DNA from: Elymus sibiricus
Taxonomy: Eukaryota; Streptophyta; Magnoliopsida; Poales; Poaceae
Direction of reading: 5' to 3'
NCBI GenBank assembly: GCA_039707655.1
Contig: CM077676.1
Span: forward strand, 376,282,114-376,346,113
DNA: 64,000 bases
Shown here in pieces: positions 45,371 to 55,513 of this stretch (positions are counted from its first letter, which is position 1; each line of letters opens with the position of its first letter). The position numbers and the translations under genes were made by a program. The notes under the pieces were generated by a model, which was not told the origin of the DNA, did not search any database, and saw nothing but the letters and a program-made list of their open reading frames with translations.

Positions 45371-45484
45371 AATCCGATATGCATCCTATGAAAACTTGAA
45401 ACTAAGAGTTGAACTCAAATTTTATGAAAAATCTCTGCTTTTTGTGATGACTCATCTACTCTACCCATACCTATCTATTCACAG
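44993..45484 (+). other. Candidate 5' UTR intron of ORF2
   Basis: Donor ttagg|gtgaga and acceptor ctattcacag|ggtcag after a pyrimidine-rich tract; the exon then reaches the ORF2 ATG 15 bases later. Splicing is not proven. Confidence 0.4.
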
Positions 45485-45499
45485 GGTCAGCTCAGCAAG

Positions 45500-47575
45500 A
45501 TGTCAGACAGCAGTGACAGTCAGAACAGATCTGAACAGCATGCAGAAATGAGTGAAGGGTCAAGCCCTGCAGAAAGTTTCTATGAGGGAGAGAGGAGCTC
45601 TCCAGATCTTCCTAAAGCTGCAACCAGAACAAGGAAGAAGAAAACCTCAGACAGTGAGGATGAAGATTTTGTTGCAAGTGAAGCTGCAACCAAGAAAAAG
45701 AGAGTCGTGCTTGCTAAGGAGTATAGCACCAAACCATCAGCTGTCAAAGATAAAACTGCCATGAGGAAAGTTCCTAAGCAAACTATGCAATTCACTCTTG
45801 AAGAGCCTAGTGACTCAGAACCAGCTGCGGGTACAAAGAAAACGAGAGTAAGGAAAACTACTGCCCGTGTGATTGGCAGACCCTCCATGATGATTGATGA
45901 GGAGGAAGAGGAGGAACCAGCAGCCACTGCACCCCCAGCAAAAGCTCAGAAGCTCATGTCTGATGCAATCAAGACTGCTGCACCCCCCAAGTCCAAACCA
46001 AAGGCACCTGCACCCAAGAGGTCAACCAGGAACATATTAACTGCTGAGAAGAACAAGGCCCCAGTGCCTGAGTCAAACATTGATAAAGAGCCTCTAGTGC
46101 TCAGAAAATTGAAGCCTAAGATACCAGACCATGACAATGCACACCCAGTTGCGGAGAACATGATGCTGAGGAAGGATAAAGGATTGCGTCAATGGAGGAC
46201 ATCAGATCCTTATGCTATAAGGAGGAAGACAGCATGTGATTATCGCTTTCACACTCGTGAACAACAGGACTTTTATGAGACAGTTTTGCTTGATAAGAAG
46301 CCCATAGTCAGTGACATGAGATGGGTGGATTGGGAATACATTGATGAGAACGAGGACTATTTTCCACATGTCCATGAAAGCTTCAGAATTGCAGGAGTTG
46401 ACAAGTTTGTTGGAAAGAAGTTGACCAAGTGGAATGATGAGATGGTCATGCAATTCTACTCTAATGCTCACTTCTATCCAGATGGCAGAATAGTGTGGAT
46501 GACTGAAGGTATCAGGTATCAGTCAACCATCTCTGAGTGGGCAAGTCTTCTAGGTGCACCCAAGGAAGAGGATGATGATTATGATGTTTATGCCAAGCTC
46601 AAGATGGATCACAACTCCATGAAGAACATGTACACAGCTATTCCCCAGGAGGACATTGAGACTCACAAACTTGGATCAGTGAAGCATCTGCTCCCAGCAC
46701 TGGCCACCACGAACACCATATTGCGGTACACTCTGCTACCCAAGTCAGGAGATGACAAAATGATTCGGGGCCACTCCATCAATTTGCTGCATTTGTTTGA
46801 TACACCTCAGAAATTCAAGGTGATGACCCTGATAGTGGAAACTATCAAGAGGACTGCAGCTGATCAGAAGAGATCGTGCGGATATGCTCCACACATTCAG
46901 CTATTGATCAATTCCAAGGTTGGAACCAGCACATACCTTCTTGATCGAGAGCACTTGCCACTCCGTCCAGAGTTTGAGGACAATGTGATTGTGATGGATC
47001 CTTCGCATCCCACTTCAGCACAAGCCCAAGAGAAGATCCGCAAAGCCAAAGAAGCACAAGCAGCTCAGGAGGCATCTACTCCAAATGCTCAAATTGCCAA
47101 TCTCAAGACACCCAAGGATCAAATGACATATCTGCTTGAAGCCACTCTGAGGATTGAGCAGAGTTTGGCCAACCTCACCCAGACCCAGGCTAGTTTTGAG
47201 CGGATTATTGAGACTAAATTTCATGATTTGGATGTCAAGGTGACAGAGATTCAGACTACAGTAGAGCAGCTGCAGAATGATGTTGATGCTGTCAAGACAG
47301 CCCCATCAGATGACAGTGGAGATGACAGACCAACCACTAAGCGATTTCAGACAGTGCCTAGGGCAGCCAGGTCTGCTGCAATACCAATTGTGGATCCACG
47401 GACCACAGTATCTGCACCAGCTGCTACTGCCACAGTGCCACCTCAGGTCTCCACTCCACTAGCCCCACAGACATCTGCAGAAGCCTTCGCGGATGCTCTC
47501 CTCTCCACGCCGTCTACGCACACCGGAGCCGCCAGCAGAAGATCACCTTCAGGAGCTTCGAAGGATCGTGCTTAG
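45500..47575 (+). CDS. ORF2: intact 691-aa putative plant transposon protein
   Basis: A single uninterrupted ORF. Residues 1-245 are charged and low-complexity, with Lys/Arg runs (TRKKKT, ATKKKRVV) that could be nuclear signals and an acidic run near 133-139. Residues about 248-480 (FHTREQQDFYETVLLDKKPI, MRWVDWEYIDEN, MVMQFYSNAHFYPDGRIVWM) resemble the 'putative plant transposon protein' domain (PF20167-like) common in plant retroelements. About 515-605 form a coiled coil (TYLLEATLRIEQSLANLTQT) and the tail is Ala/Pro/Ser/Thr-rich. No catalytic motif is recognised. It has its own palindrome-TATA module upstream, and being intact beside a broken ORF1 it is probably young or still maintained in the family. 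Function unknown; nuclear retention or cDNA targeting would be guesses. Confidence 0.8.
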   Translation: MSDSSDSQNRSEQHAEMSEGSSPAESFYEGERSSPDLPKAATRTRKKKTSDSEDEDFVASEAATKKKRVVLAKEYSTKPSAVKDKTAMRKVPKQTMQFTLEEPSDSEPAAGTKKTRVRKTTARVIGRPSMMIDEEEEEEPAATAPPAKAQKLMSDAIKTAAPPKSKPKAPAPKRSTRNILTAEKNKAPVPESNIDKEPLVLRKLKPKIPDHDNAHPVAENMMLRKDKGLRQWRTSDPYAIRRKTACDYRFHTREQQDFYETVLLDKKPIVSDMRWVDWEYIDENEDYFPHVHESFRIAGVDKFVGKKLTKWNDEMVMQFYSNAHFYPDGRIVWMTEGIRYQSTISEWASLLGAPKEEDDDYDVYAKLKMDHNSMKNMYTAIPQEDIETHKLGSVKHLLPALATTNTILRYTLLPKSGDDKMIRGHSINLLHLFDTPQKFKVMTLIVETIKRTAADQKRSCGYAPHIQLLINSKVGTSTYLLDREHLPLRPEFEDNVIVMDPSHPTSAQAQEKIRKAKEAQAAQEASTPNAQIANLKTPKDQMTYLLEATLRIEQSLANLTQTQASFERIIETKFHDLDVKVTEIQTTVEQLQNDVDAVKTAPSDDSGDDRPTTKRFQTVPRAARSAAIPIVDPRTTVSAPAATATVPPQVSTPLAPQTSAEAFADALLSTPSTHTGAASRRSPSGASKDRA

Positions 47576-48104
47576 AGTGCCGACTAGTCCTATACAATTC
47601 GATCTTTTTGGTACTTGTTGCCAAAGGGTGAGAATTTGTATAGATCATAGGCTTCGAGAGAGAGTGTTCTGCTTTGATTTCCTCGAGTTCTTTTGCTACT
47701 TGCTTGCTCGTTGGTACTTTGTTTGATGTGTATGCTTGCTACAGTGTCCGTGAGTAATTCTGTCGTTTATGCTTGTGATGGTCATACTATGCTTATTATG
47801 ATGATCAATGCTTATCCTTTTCATTATCTTGTATGGTCAATTACTTATGTTGCTGATGCGTGCTTACTATTTCAATCATATCATTTTGCGCGCTCCACCA
47901 AGATGTATGTGACATGGAAGAATGACCCATGAGCCTAATCGATTGTGCATTTGCATTCAAACGCAAATTTTTAAATAATGCACAAATTTAGGGGGAGCTC
48001 TTGCTTATCACATACTTCTCAAAGCGACGATGTATTTCATTCATTTAATCATTTGTCGAAGCTTTGATCTATATGTTGTCATCAATTACCAAAAAGGGGG
48101 AGAT
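47576..48104 (+). other. 3' non-coding region and PPT of the pol-less element
   Basis: No gene. It contains 'tttagggggagctc' near 47988-48001 and ends with the PPT aaaaagggggagat at 48091-48104. Confidence 0.6.
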
Positions 48105-49689
48105 TGAAAGCACATTTGCTCCCTTGGTGGTTTTGGTAATTCATAACAACATATATCTCATTGAACTAATGTCCATTCAAGTTAAAGATTTCAGGATGTT
48201 CAATGATTGGCATGGCATGGACTAGAGACGTGGACCCCTCAAAATGCTAAGGACAAGGATTGGCAAAAGCTCAAGACTCTACATTTTTGGTTTAGTGATC
48301 CAAGATCACATTTAGTCCATAGGAAAGCCAATACTATTAAAAGGGGATGAGGTGTTGCTTAATGGTCTTTTTGCTCAAGTGCTTAGTGACAGTACTCCTA
48401 AACCCTCAACCACTCTCTCTACCCAAATATGTCCAAAACCTACATTCCAACTCGGCCCCACCGAAATTCTCTATCCGGCCCCACCGAGTTCATCCAAGAC
48501 TTAGCCACTACCAAAACCCTAACAAATTGGATCCACCAAAATGGATCTCGGTCTCACCGAGATGGCCTTGCCAACTCTCTGTAATCGCTTGCATTCACTT
48601 CGGTCTCACCGAGTTTTGCAAATCGGTCTCACCGAGATGGCTTGCCAACTCTCTGTTGCCTTATTGCTTCACTTCGGTCCTACCGAGTTGATGCAATCGG
48701 TGCCACCGAGATGAGGTATGCCCTAGCCATTGCACTTCGGTCCATCCGAGTTGTTCGTATCGGTCCCTTCGAGATTCCTAAAGTTCATATCTTTTACACA
48801 GTTCGGTGCTACCGAGATGATCGTTTCGGTGCCACCGAGTTGGGTCAAAAGTGTGTAACGGTTGGATTTTGTGTGGAGGCTATATATACCCCTCCACCAC
48901 CTCCTTCTCAGTAGGGAGAGCCATCAGAAGGTGCCTACACTTCCACCATACATTTTCTGAGAGAGAACCACCTACTCATGTGTTGAGATCAAGATATTCC
49001 ATTCCTACCATTTGAACCTTGATCTCTAGCCTTTCCCAAGCTGCTTTCCACTCAAATCCTTCTTCCACCATAGCCAAATCTGTGAGGAGTTGTTTGAGTG
49101 CTGGGAAGACTATCATTTGAAGCACAAGAGCAAGGAGTTCATCAACAACACACCGTCTATTACCTTTTGGAGAGTGGTGTCTCCTAGATTGGTTAGGTGT
49201 CACTTGGGAGCCTCCAACATGATGTGGAATTGAACCAAGCAGTTTGTAAGGGCAAGGAGATCGCCTACTTCGTGAAGATCTACCCCAAGTGAGGCTAGTC
49301 CTTCGTGGACGTAAGCCATGGTGGAATAGACAAGGTTGCTTCTTCGTGGACCCTTCGTGGGTGGAGCCCTCCGTGGACTCTTGCAGCCGTTACCCTTCGT
49401 GGGTTGAAGTCTCCATCAACGTGGACGTATGATAGCACCACCTATCGGAACCTCGCCAAAAACCACCGTGTCTTCATTGCGTTTGAAATCTCCGATCCCC
49501 TCCTTTACTTACATATGCAATTATCTACTTTCCGCTGCTATACTCTTACAATTGCATGTGTAGGGTGATGCTTGACATGTACTATTGCTAAAATCTGCCC
49601 ACAATTAAAATCTGGGAAAAGGTTAGGTTTTATTTCGTCAAGTAGTCTAATCACCCCCCCCCCCCTCTAGACATACTTTCGATCCTACA
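48105..49689 (+). repeat. 3' LTR of the pol-less Copia-like element
   Basis: It pairs with 39888-41470 with only scattered substitutions; palindrome array at about 48445-48842 and TATA box at 48880-48890. Confidence 0.9.
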
Positions 49690-49694
49690 CAAGC

Positions 49695-52026
49695 TATTCG
49701 TGGTTGGAGGAGCCGAAGTCTGCCGAGTTGACAAGACTGGCTATCCAGCGGAAACACCTCGGGAGGACACCGATTACTCGCCTTCCAAGTGGTTCTATAT
49801 TAACGACGTCCCGCTATACGAGCCAGTCCGGCCAGGCCTCCCGCCTTTCTCATTGGATCCACCGAGGAAACGTTACAGCTGGAGGCCGCAGAGCTTGGCG
49901 CAAGAGGAAGCCGAAGCCGTGACCAGCCTAGCGGCCAAAGTGAAGCTACTGTCGAGCGTTGGCCTCACCATCATTGATGTGATGGCGGTGGCCCTAGACC
50001 GAAGAGTCCAACCCCTCCGGCAGCGTCAGCACTTACTGTGCGAGTATAATGGGTCCAACGACGCCTCCCGATCCATCAAGGGAGCCTTGATGGACCAAAT
50101 GACCCTCGGAGAGTTCGCTAAGCGTCAGTTCCAAGATGGGCTATCGTACAACAATCTTGCTGACATGGTAAGTCTCCCTTCCGAATTCTTTTGTTTACCT
50201 CAGGATCTTTAACATTAACCTGCTACACATCGGTCCTTGAACAGAGGTGGAGGCGTTGGCTCGAGGGTGTGAGCAGTCCGGCCCCTGAGCCGGAGCTGCA
50301 CTGCCGCGCGGAATACCCTCTTTACAACGAGGACGAAGACCTGGGCCTTATTTACGAAGGGAGGAGTTTTTTCCTGGAGAGCCTTGACGGCTCAAAGGTA
50401 GCAGTCATCCCTGACACGCCGGGGACAAGGCCAGCCTCATCGGTAACACTCCCTTCCTCTAAACGAAAGAGAGTCCCTCGTCCTCCAGCCCCCATCCATC
50501 TGACTTCTCCTCCAAAGAGGTGGCGCTCCCAACGCCTACGCAGAGAAACGGCTTCACTGGGAAGGGCTCCGCCAGAAGTTCAAGCCGAGGTCACGGGGGC
50601 AGGCGAAAGTGCCCCCTCCATCACCGGGTAATACTTTGATCTATGTTGCTACAAAGACACTTCGGATTTTAACCTCCCCAAGTTTTTGCAGACAACCTTC
50701 ATCCACCACAGCACATGTGGAAGCTGAGGTTGCCACGGCCCCACCCAAGGAAACAGACGCCCGAAATCCTGCGGGAGTTGACCCCGGAGCCGCCCAGCCC
50801 GAGGACTCGGCGACATCGGCCACTCCGTCTGAGATTCAATGCGCCGCGAATTATCGCCGGCGAAAAGCTTCTCTGAACAATCCGGCTTTCTCGGACAGGG
50901 AGTTCAGTGCTCTCAGCGCGGTGGATGCATACCTCGGGGCAACCTGAGGTGCCTTTGATGAATCGCTGGACGTCTTGTCACGGGGGCTGCGGGTAAGGTT
51001 TAAAGACAAATATGACTACCAAGTATGGTAGTAGCCCCTAAGGCTTGGTACGAGCCCCTGAGGTCGAATCAAGACTTAAATACTAACCAGCAATCACTGT
51101 CATGAATAGGAAGTTCGCTTGAAGAATGAGCAATTGACCTCGGCGTTGGCCCAAACAAAGGTGCAGCTTGACCCGGCTTTGTCCGAGGTTGAACAGGTGA
51201 AGAAATTCACCAGAGAGGCGCACGGTAAGTGCTTTGTGCTTGAATTGGGTAATACCAATGAAAATAGAGTTGACGCCAGAATCCCTTGTAGCAGCGGAAG
51301 CCCTAGGCCATCTTGAAAGAGACCTGAAGCAGGCCCGCGAGGATCTGGCGTATGCTAAAGCGCAATGTCAGGCGAATCAACACGTGGTTACTCAAAGAGT
51401 GGACAGCGTGAATGTGCTTAGGGCGGAGAACGCCCGCCAGGCCCAGGAGATTGAGAGCTTAAAAGCTCGCCTCGCTGTTACGGAAGCAAAGAATCGGCAA
51501 ACGGACGACATGATTTATGGTAAGTTTATAAGTCTCGAGGAATGCTTATCATGTAACTTGTCCGAGGTGATTTGTCATTCGAATGTTGTTTTGTTTGGCA
51601 GCTTCTTTGTCTGGCCTTCCTCCAGAATCCCGGGGTCCGATGTCCGAAGACATGACCGTTCGTCTATCCGAGGTGCACGAAAGGGCATGGAAATCGATGA
51701 AGGATGTGCACCAGGCTTTATGGCCGGAGGTGGTGCCGGTCCCCGAGGACATGGCCGTGCTAGCCGAACAGCTTAAGAGAGCTCGGCGCCGGATCTAGGC
51801 TTGGAAAGTATCAGCTTGCCGAGAAGGTGCGAGGGAGGCCTGGGCCATGGTGAAGACCCACTACACCGGTCTGAAGATGACGAAATTAGCGGAAGTGGGA
51901 CCCATGGGATCTGACGGGAAGGAAATTCCCGCTAGCCAGGCATATGATAGTGTAATGCCTGCGGGGCGATTTTCGCAGAAGGATTGCGCATTGGACACCC
52001 TGATAGACGGCCTAGACCGCGCATGA
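49695..52026 (+). pseudogene. Gypsy B antisense accessory gene, rest of exon 1 and exons 2-6
   Basis: Exon blocks with canonical borders: 49695-50167 (ATG|GTAAGT), 50245-50628, 50692-50992, 51110-51224 (ACG|GTAAGT), 51268-51519 (ATG|GTAAGT) and 51602-52026 (TGA). Exon 1 has SKWFYINDVPLYEPVRPGLP and KVKLLSSVGLTIIDVMAVAL, matching RIRSLKKRFKLLAVVDVMLH of the Gypsy A gene. Exons 2-3 are charged and Pro-rich, exons 4-5 coiled coil (LERDLKQAREDLAYAKAQCQ), exon 6 the conserved C-terminus (ERAWKSMKDVHQALWPE). Stops: TGA at 50945-50947 and TAG at 51796-51798, plus one in exon 1. Introns are 60-120 bp. The gene is convergent with gag-pol. Function unknown. Confidence 0.78.
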
Positions 52027-52790
52027 AAACTTTGTATGACTTTATGTACCGAAGTATTTATGTCTGTTTTCAATCTGTGTATCCGAACTCTGTCAGCCAG
52101 CCTTCGGCTTTCGCCTCCTCGGATAAACTCCGAGGAGTGTCCCATACTACTGGCCGAGGTTATCGAACCAGGTGCTTCAGGCGACAAGGCAATCAGGCTA
52201 CGCGGCTCGAAAGACAAGAGGGTAATGGAAAGTTATGTTATATTACTATTTAACGTAAGAAACATCTTTCGAGGAAAATAGTTCTTCCAATAGTTCCTTT
52301 CCTCGGGTCACTGTGTCGAGCACATCTGTCCGAAGACGGATGACCTCGGGGGTAAAGCCCCTGGTCGGGGTTTGAAAAGACCCCTTCCATGTTAGTCCTA
52401 TGTCAAAGCCGACCAATTCGCATTGTAAGAATGCTAGCTTTCGGCTTTATCCATCTGAGGTACTACACCGCCTGATCCGGGAGTAACAATCACAGCGGTA
52501 CTCCCTTTGCCCCCTAGCCGAAATATCGGGAATGTAAGGGGCAAGCACAAGAGCCGGGCAACCCAGCTTGGCCAAATCTTAAAGCGAATTGATGCATATG
52601 GTGGCTCAAACGACGATAGTACATAAGAGGTGGAATAGCTTTTGTGTTGAAAAGAACATGCTATATTGTCCTCGGGGTCATTGAATAACATTCCGAGGTG
52701 AGAAAATAAATAATGAGTAAAAAAATTAAGTCAAAGAAAATGCACAAGTTATTTACACGGACCGTATGCGTGGTGTCAAGCGTAGAAGCG
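52027..52790. other. Gypsy B convergent intergenic region
   Basis: It lies between the 3' end of the plus-strand gene and the 3' end of minus-strand pol. No gene. About 52400-52610 matches the reverse complement of 25975-26200 in Gypsy A. It presumably holds the 3' UTR and poly(A) signals of both transcripts. Confidence 0.6.
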
Positions 52791-54172
52791 TCAGAGTAGC
52801 GCCGCATTCCAGGGATGGGGCTCTAATCGGCCGTCCTCTGGATCTTGGATTCGATAGGCTCCTCCAATGAGTACTTGGTCAATGATGAACGGCTTGTCCC
52901 ATCTACGGGAGAGTTTGTGCTTTTGTTTTTCGGGGTGTAGCCTCATGATGAGATCCCCGACGTTAAATTCTTTGGCGCGAACCTCTCTTCCATGGTAGCG
53001 TCGGGCCTGCTGCTGATAAATAGCTGATCTCACCCGTGCGACGTTGCACTCTTCATCGAGAGCGTCTAGGGCATCCTGCCGATCAAGCTCAGCCTCTAGC
53101 TCCTCATACATGCGTACTCGAGGTGCGTCGTGTATGATATCGTAGGGGAGGACCGCCTCGGCGCCGTACACCATAAAAAACGGGGTGTATCCTGTGGACC
53201 TGTTCGGTGTCGTACGCAAGTCCCATAGTATGGAATCAAGTTCCTCAACCCATTTACAATCGGCTTTTGTAAGGGAGCGAACTAACCTTGGCTTAATTCC
53301 GCTAAGGATTAGTCCATTAGCTCGCTCCACCTGCCCATTAGACTGTGGGTGGTAGACGGACGCGTAGTCGAGCTTAATGCCCAGTTTTTTACACCATGCC
53401 TTAACCTCTTTGGCCGTGAAGTTGGTTCCATTATCTGTAATCAGACTATGGGGGACACCGTAACGATGTACTACCCCCGAGATGAATCCGATTACCTGGA
53501 CGGCTTCGGCCAAGGTGACCGGCTTTGCTTCGATCCACTTGGTAAATTTGTCAACCATGACGAGGAGGTATTTATTTTTGTTTGATCCACCCTTGAGTGG
53601 CCCGGCCATATCGAGCCCCCAGACCGCAAAAGGCCAAGTGATGGGGATGGTGCGAAGGGCCGTGGGGGCATGTGGCTCTGCTTGGCAAATACCTGGCAGC
53701 CTGGGCAATGTTGTACTAATGCCGGGGCATCGGCGCCTGCAGTTGGCCAATAGAAACCGGCTCGGAAAGCCTTGCCGACCAAGGTCCGAGCAGCGGCGTG
53801 ATGTCCGCTCATGCCGGAGTGTATCTCCCGAAGTAAGAGTTTTCCTTCTTCCTCGGATATGCATCTCTGGAGGACGCCCGTTGTGCTCATCTTATAAAGT
53901 TCCCCTTCATGAACCTTGTACGCTTTAGACTGCCTTACAATCCGGCGGGAGTCGGTTTGGTTATCGGGGAGCTCTTTTCGGAGCAGGTACGCGAGGAGCG
54001 GCTCGGTCCATGATGCGATGACTGCCATGACCTCATGTGCTGAAGGAGTCTTCCGGATCATTGACCCGCCTATGATACCATCATCTTCTTCGGGCGGGGC
54101 CTGTTGCCCGACGTCGGTTGATTCCGACGTTCCTTTGCTATCTTGCCAGACTACAGATGGCTTGAAAAGCCA
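52791..54172 (-). pseudogene. Gypsy B integrase
   Basis: Two frames on minus. 54172-53670 holds the zinc-binding part (LLLREIHSGMSGHHAAARTL, then QHCPGCQVFAKQSH). Loss of one base in a C-run near 53663-53667 shifts to the frame that runs to 52791. In that second open frame (357 codons) the core has D85 (VWGLDMAGPL), D144 (SLITDNGTNF) and E180 (SNGQVERANG), a D,D35E triad, followed by the C-terminal SRRWDKPFIIDQV segment. A CGA to TGA change seems to end it four codons early (WNAALL, stop). The catalytic residues are all present; only the frameshift and end lesion disable it. Confidence 0.88.
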
Positions 54173-55513
54173 TTAGAGGAAGGTGTTTTCGGGAACCTTA
54201 TCCCGTTTTGCGCCCAATCGGGTGAGCACATCTGCGGCCTGGTTGCTGTCTCGGGGTATGTGGTGGAACTCCAGCCCCTCGAACCTGGCCGAGATCATTA
54301 TGACGGCGTTTTGGTAAGCTGTCATCTTCGGGTCTTTGGCGTCAAACTCGCCGTTGATTTGTGAGATGGCGAGGTTAGAATCACCTCGGACCTCCAGGCG
54401 TTTAACACCCATAGAGACTGCTATCCGAAGTCCGTGTAGGAGGGCTTCGTATTCAGCCGCATTATTAGAGTCCGTGTACATGATTTGTAGCACGTATCTA
54501 ATGTTATCTCCCGTGGGTGACGTGAGCACCACGCCAGCCCCTAGGCCGGCAAGCGTTTTGGAGCCATCGAAATACATTGTCCAATGTGAGTAAGTATTGT
54601 ACTCACGGGGGAGTTCGGCTTCGGTCCATTCGGCTACGAAGTCCGCCAGCACCTGGGATTTAATGGCCCGGCGGGGTTTGTAGATGATTTCAAAAGGTAA
54701 GATCTCTATGGCCCATTTGGCGATGCGCCCTGTCACGTCCCTATTATTGATGATGTCACTTAGCGGGACGTCAGATGCCACGATCACCGAACACTCTTGG
54801 AAGTAGTGCCAGAGTTTTCGTGATGCCATGAAGACCGCGTAAGCTATCTTTTGGTAGTGAGGGTAGCGTGACTTGCATGGAGTTAAGACCTCGGATACGT
54901 AATACACGGGCTTCTGGACCTGGAATTTGTGACCTTCCCTGTCTCGTTCGACCACGAGGACTGTGCTAACTACCTGGTTTGTGGCCGAGATGTACAGCAG
55001 CATCGGCTCGCAGACACCTGGCGCTGCCAGGATGGGATTGGTGGCGAGGAGGGCCTTGATGCCTTCCAGGGCCGCCGCGGCCTCCTTGGTCCATTTGAAT
55101 GTTTTGGTCTGCTTTAACAGCTTGTACAAGGGTAAGGCTTTTTCTCCGAGCCGTGATATGAAGCGGCTCAAGGCTGCTACGCAGCCTGCCAGTTTTTGTA
55201 CGTGCTTGAGCTCTGTTGGAATCTCCAAACGATCCAAAGCTCGAATTTTAGCCGGATTGGCTTCAATTCCTCGGCTAGATATGATGAAACCGAGGAGTTT
55301 GCCAGCTGGGACTCCGAAAACGCATTTCTCCGGATTAAGTTTTATTTGATATTCCCGTAGGCTGGCAAATGTATCTCAAAGGTTGTCCACCAACTGGTCG
55401 ACGTGTTTAGTTTTGACAACTACATCATCTACGTAGGCCTCGACGGTCTTTCCGATGTGTTTTTTCAGGCATGTTTGAATCATACGCTGGTACGTGGCGC
55501 CAGCGTTCTTTAG
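54173..55513 (-). pseudogene. Gypsy B RT C-terminus, degenerate RNase H and second (archaeal-type) RNase H
   Basis: On minus it starts LKNAGATYQRMIQTCL, with the RT catalytic box YVDDVVVK at about 55423-55434 and a TGA near 55378. The open segment 55237-54173 (354 codons) includes the RT connection, a first RNase H (about 75-205) whose usual catalytic Asp is replaced (LLYISATNQVVS), and a second RNase H (about 218-345) with D224 (MYFDGSK), E262 (NNAAEYEALLHG), D286 (VRGDSNLAIS) and D330 (HHIPRDSNQAAD). A second, active-looking RNase H is the known signature of the plant Tat lineage. A TAA at 54173-54175 separates it from integrase. Confidence 0.88.

Larger units (their letters stand above)
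39888..49689 (+). mobile_element. Pol-less Copia-like LTR retrotransposon with two ORFs
   Basis: LTRs at 39888-41470 (1583 bp) and 48105-49689 (1585 bp) with TGAAAGCACA...CGATCCTACA ends, near-identical; TSD caagc (39883-39887, 49690-49694); PBS TGGTATCAGAGC at 41473-41484; PPT aaaaagggggagat before 48105. The internal region has a gag-like ORF1 (CCHC zinc knuckle, Copia-type) and a 691-aa ORF2, but no protease, integrase, RT or RNase H anywhere. It must depend on an autonomous partner. Near-identical LTRs and an intact ORF2 suggest a young insertion. Family name not assigned. Confidence 0.88.
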
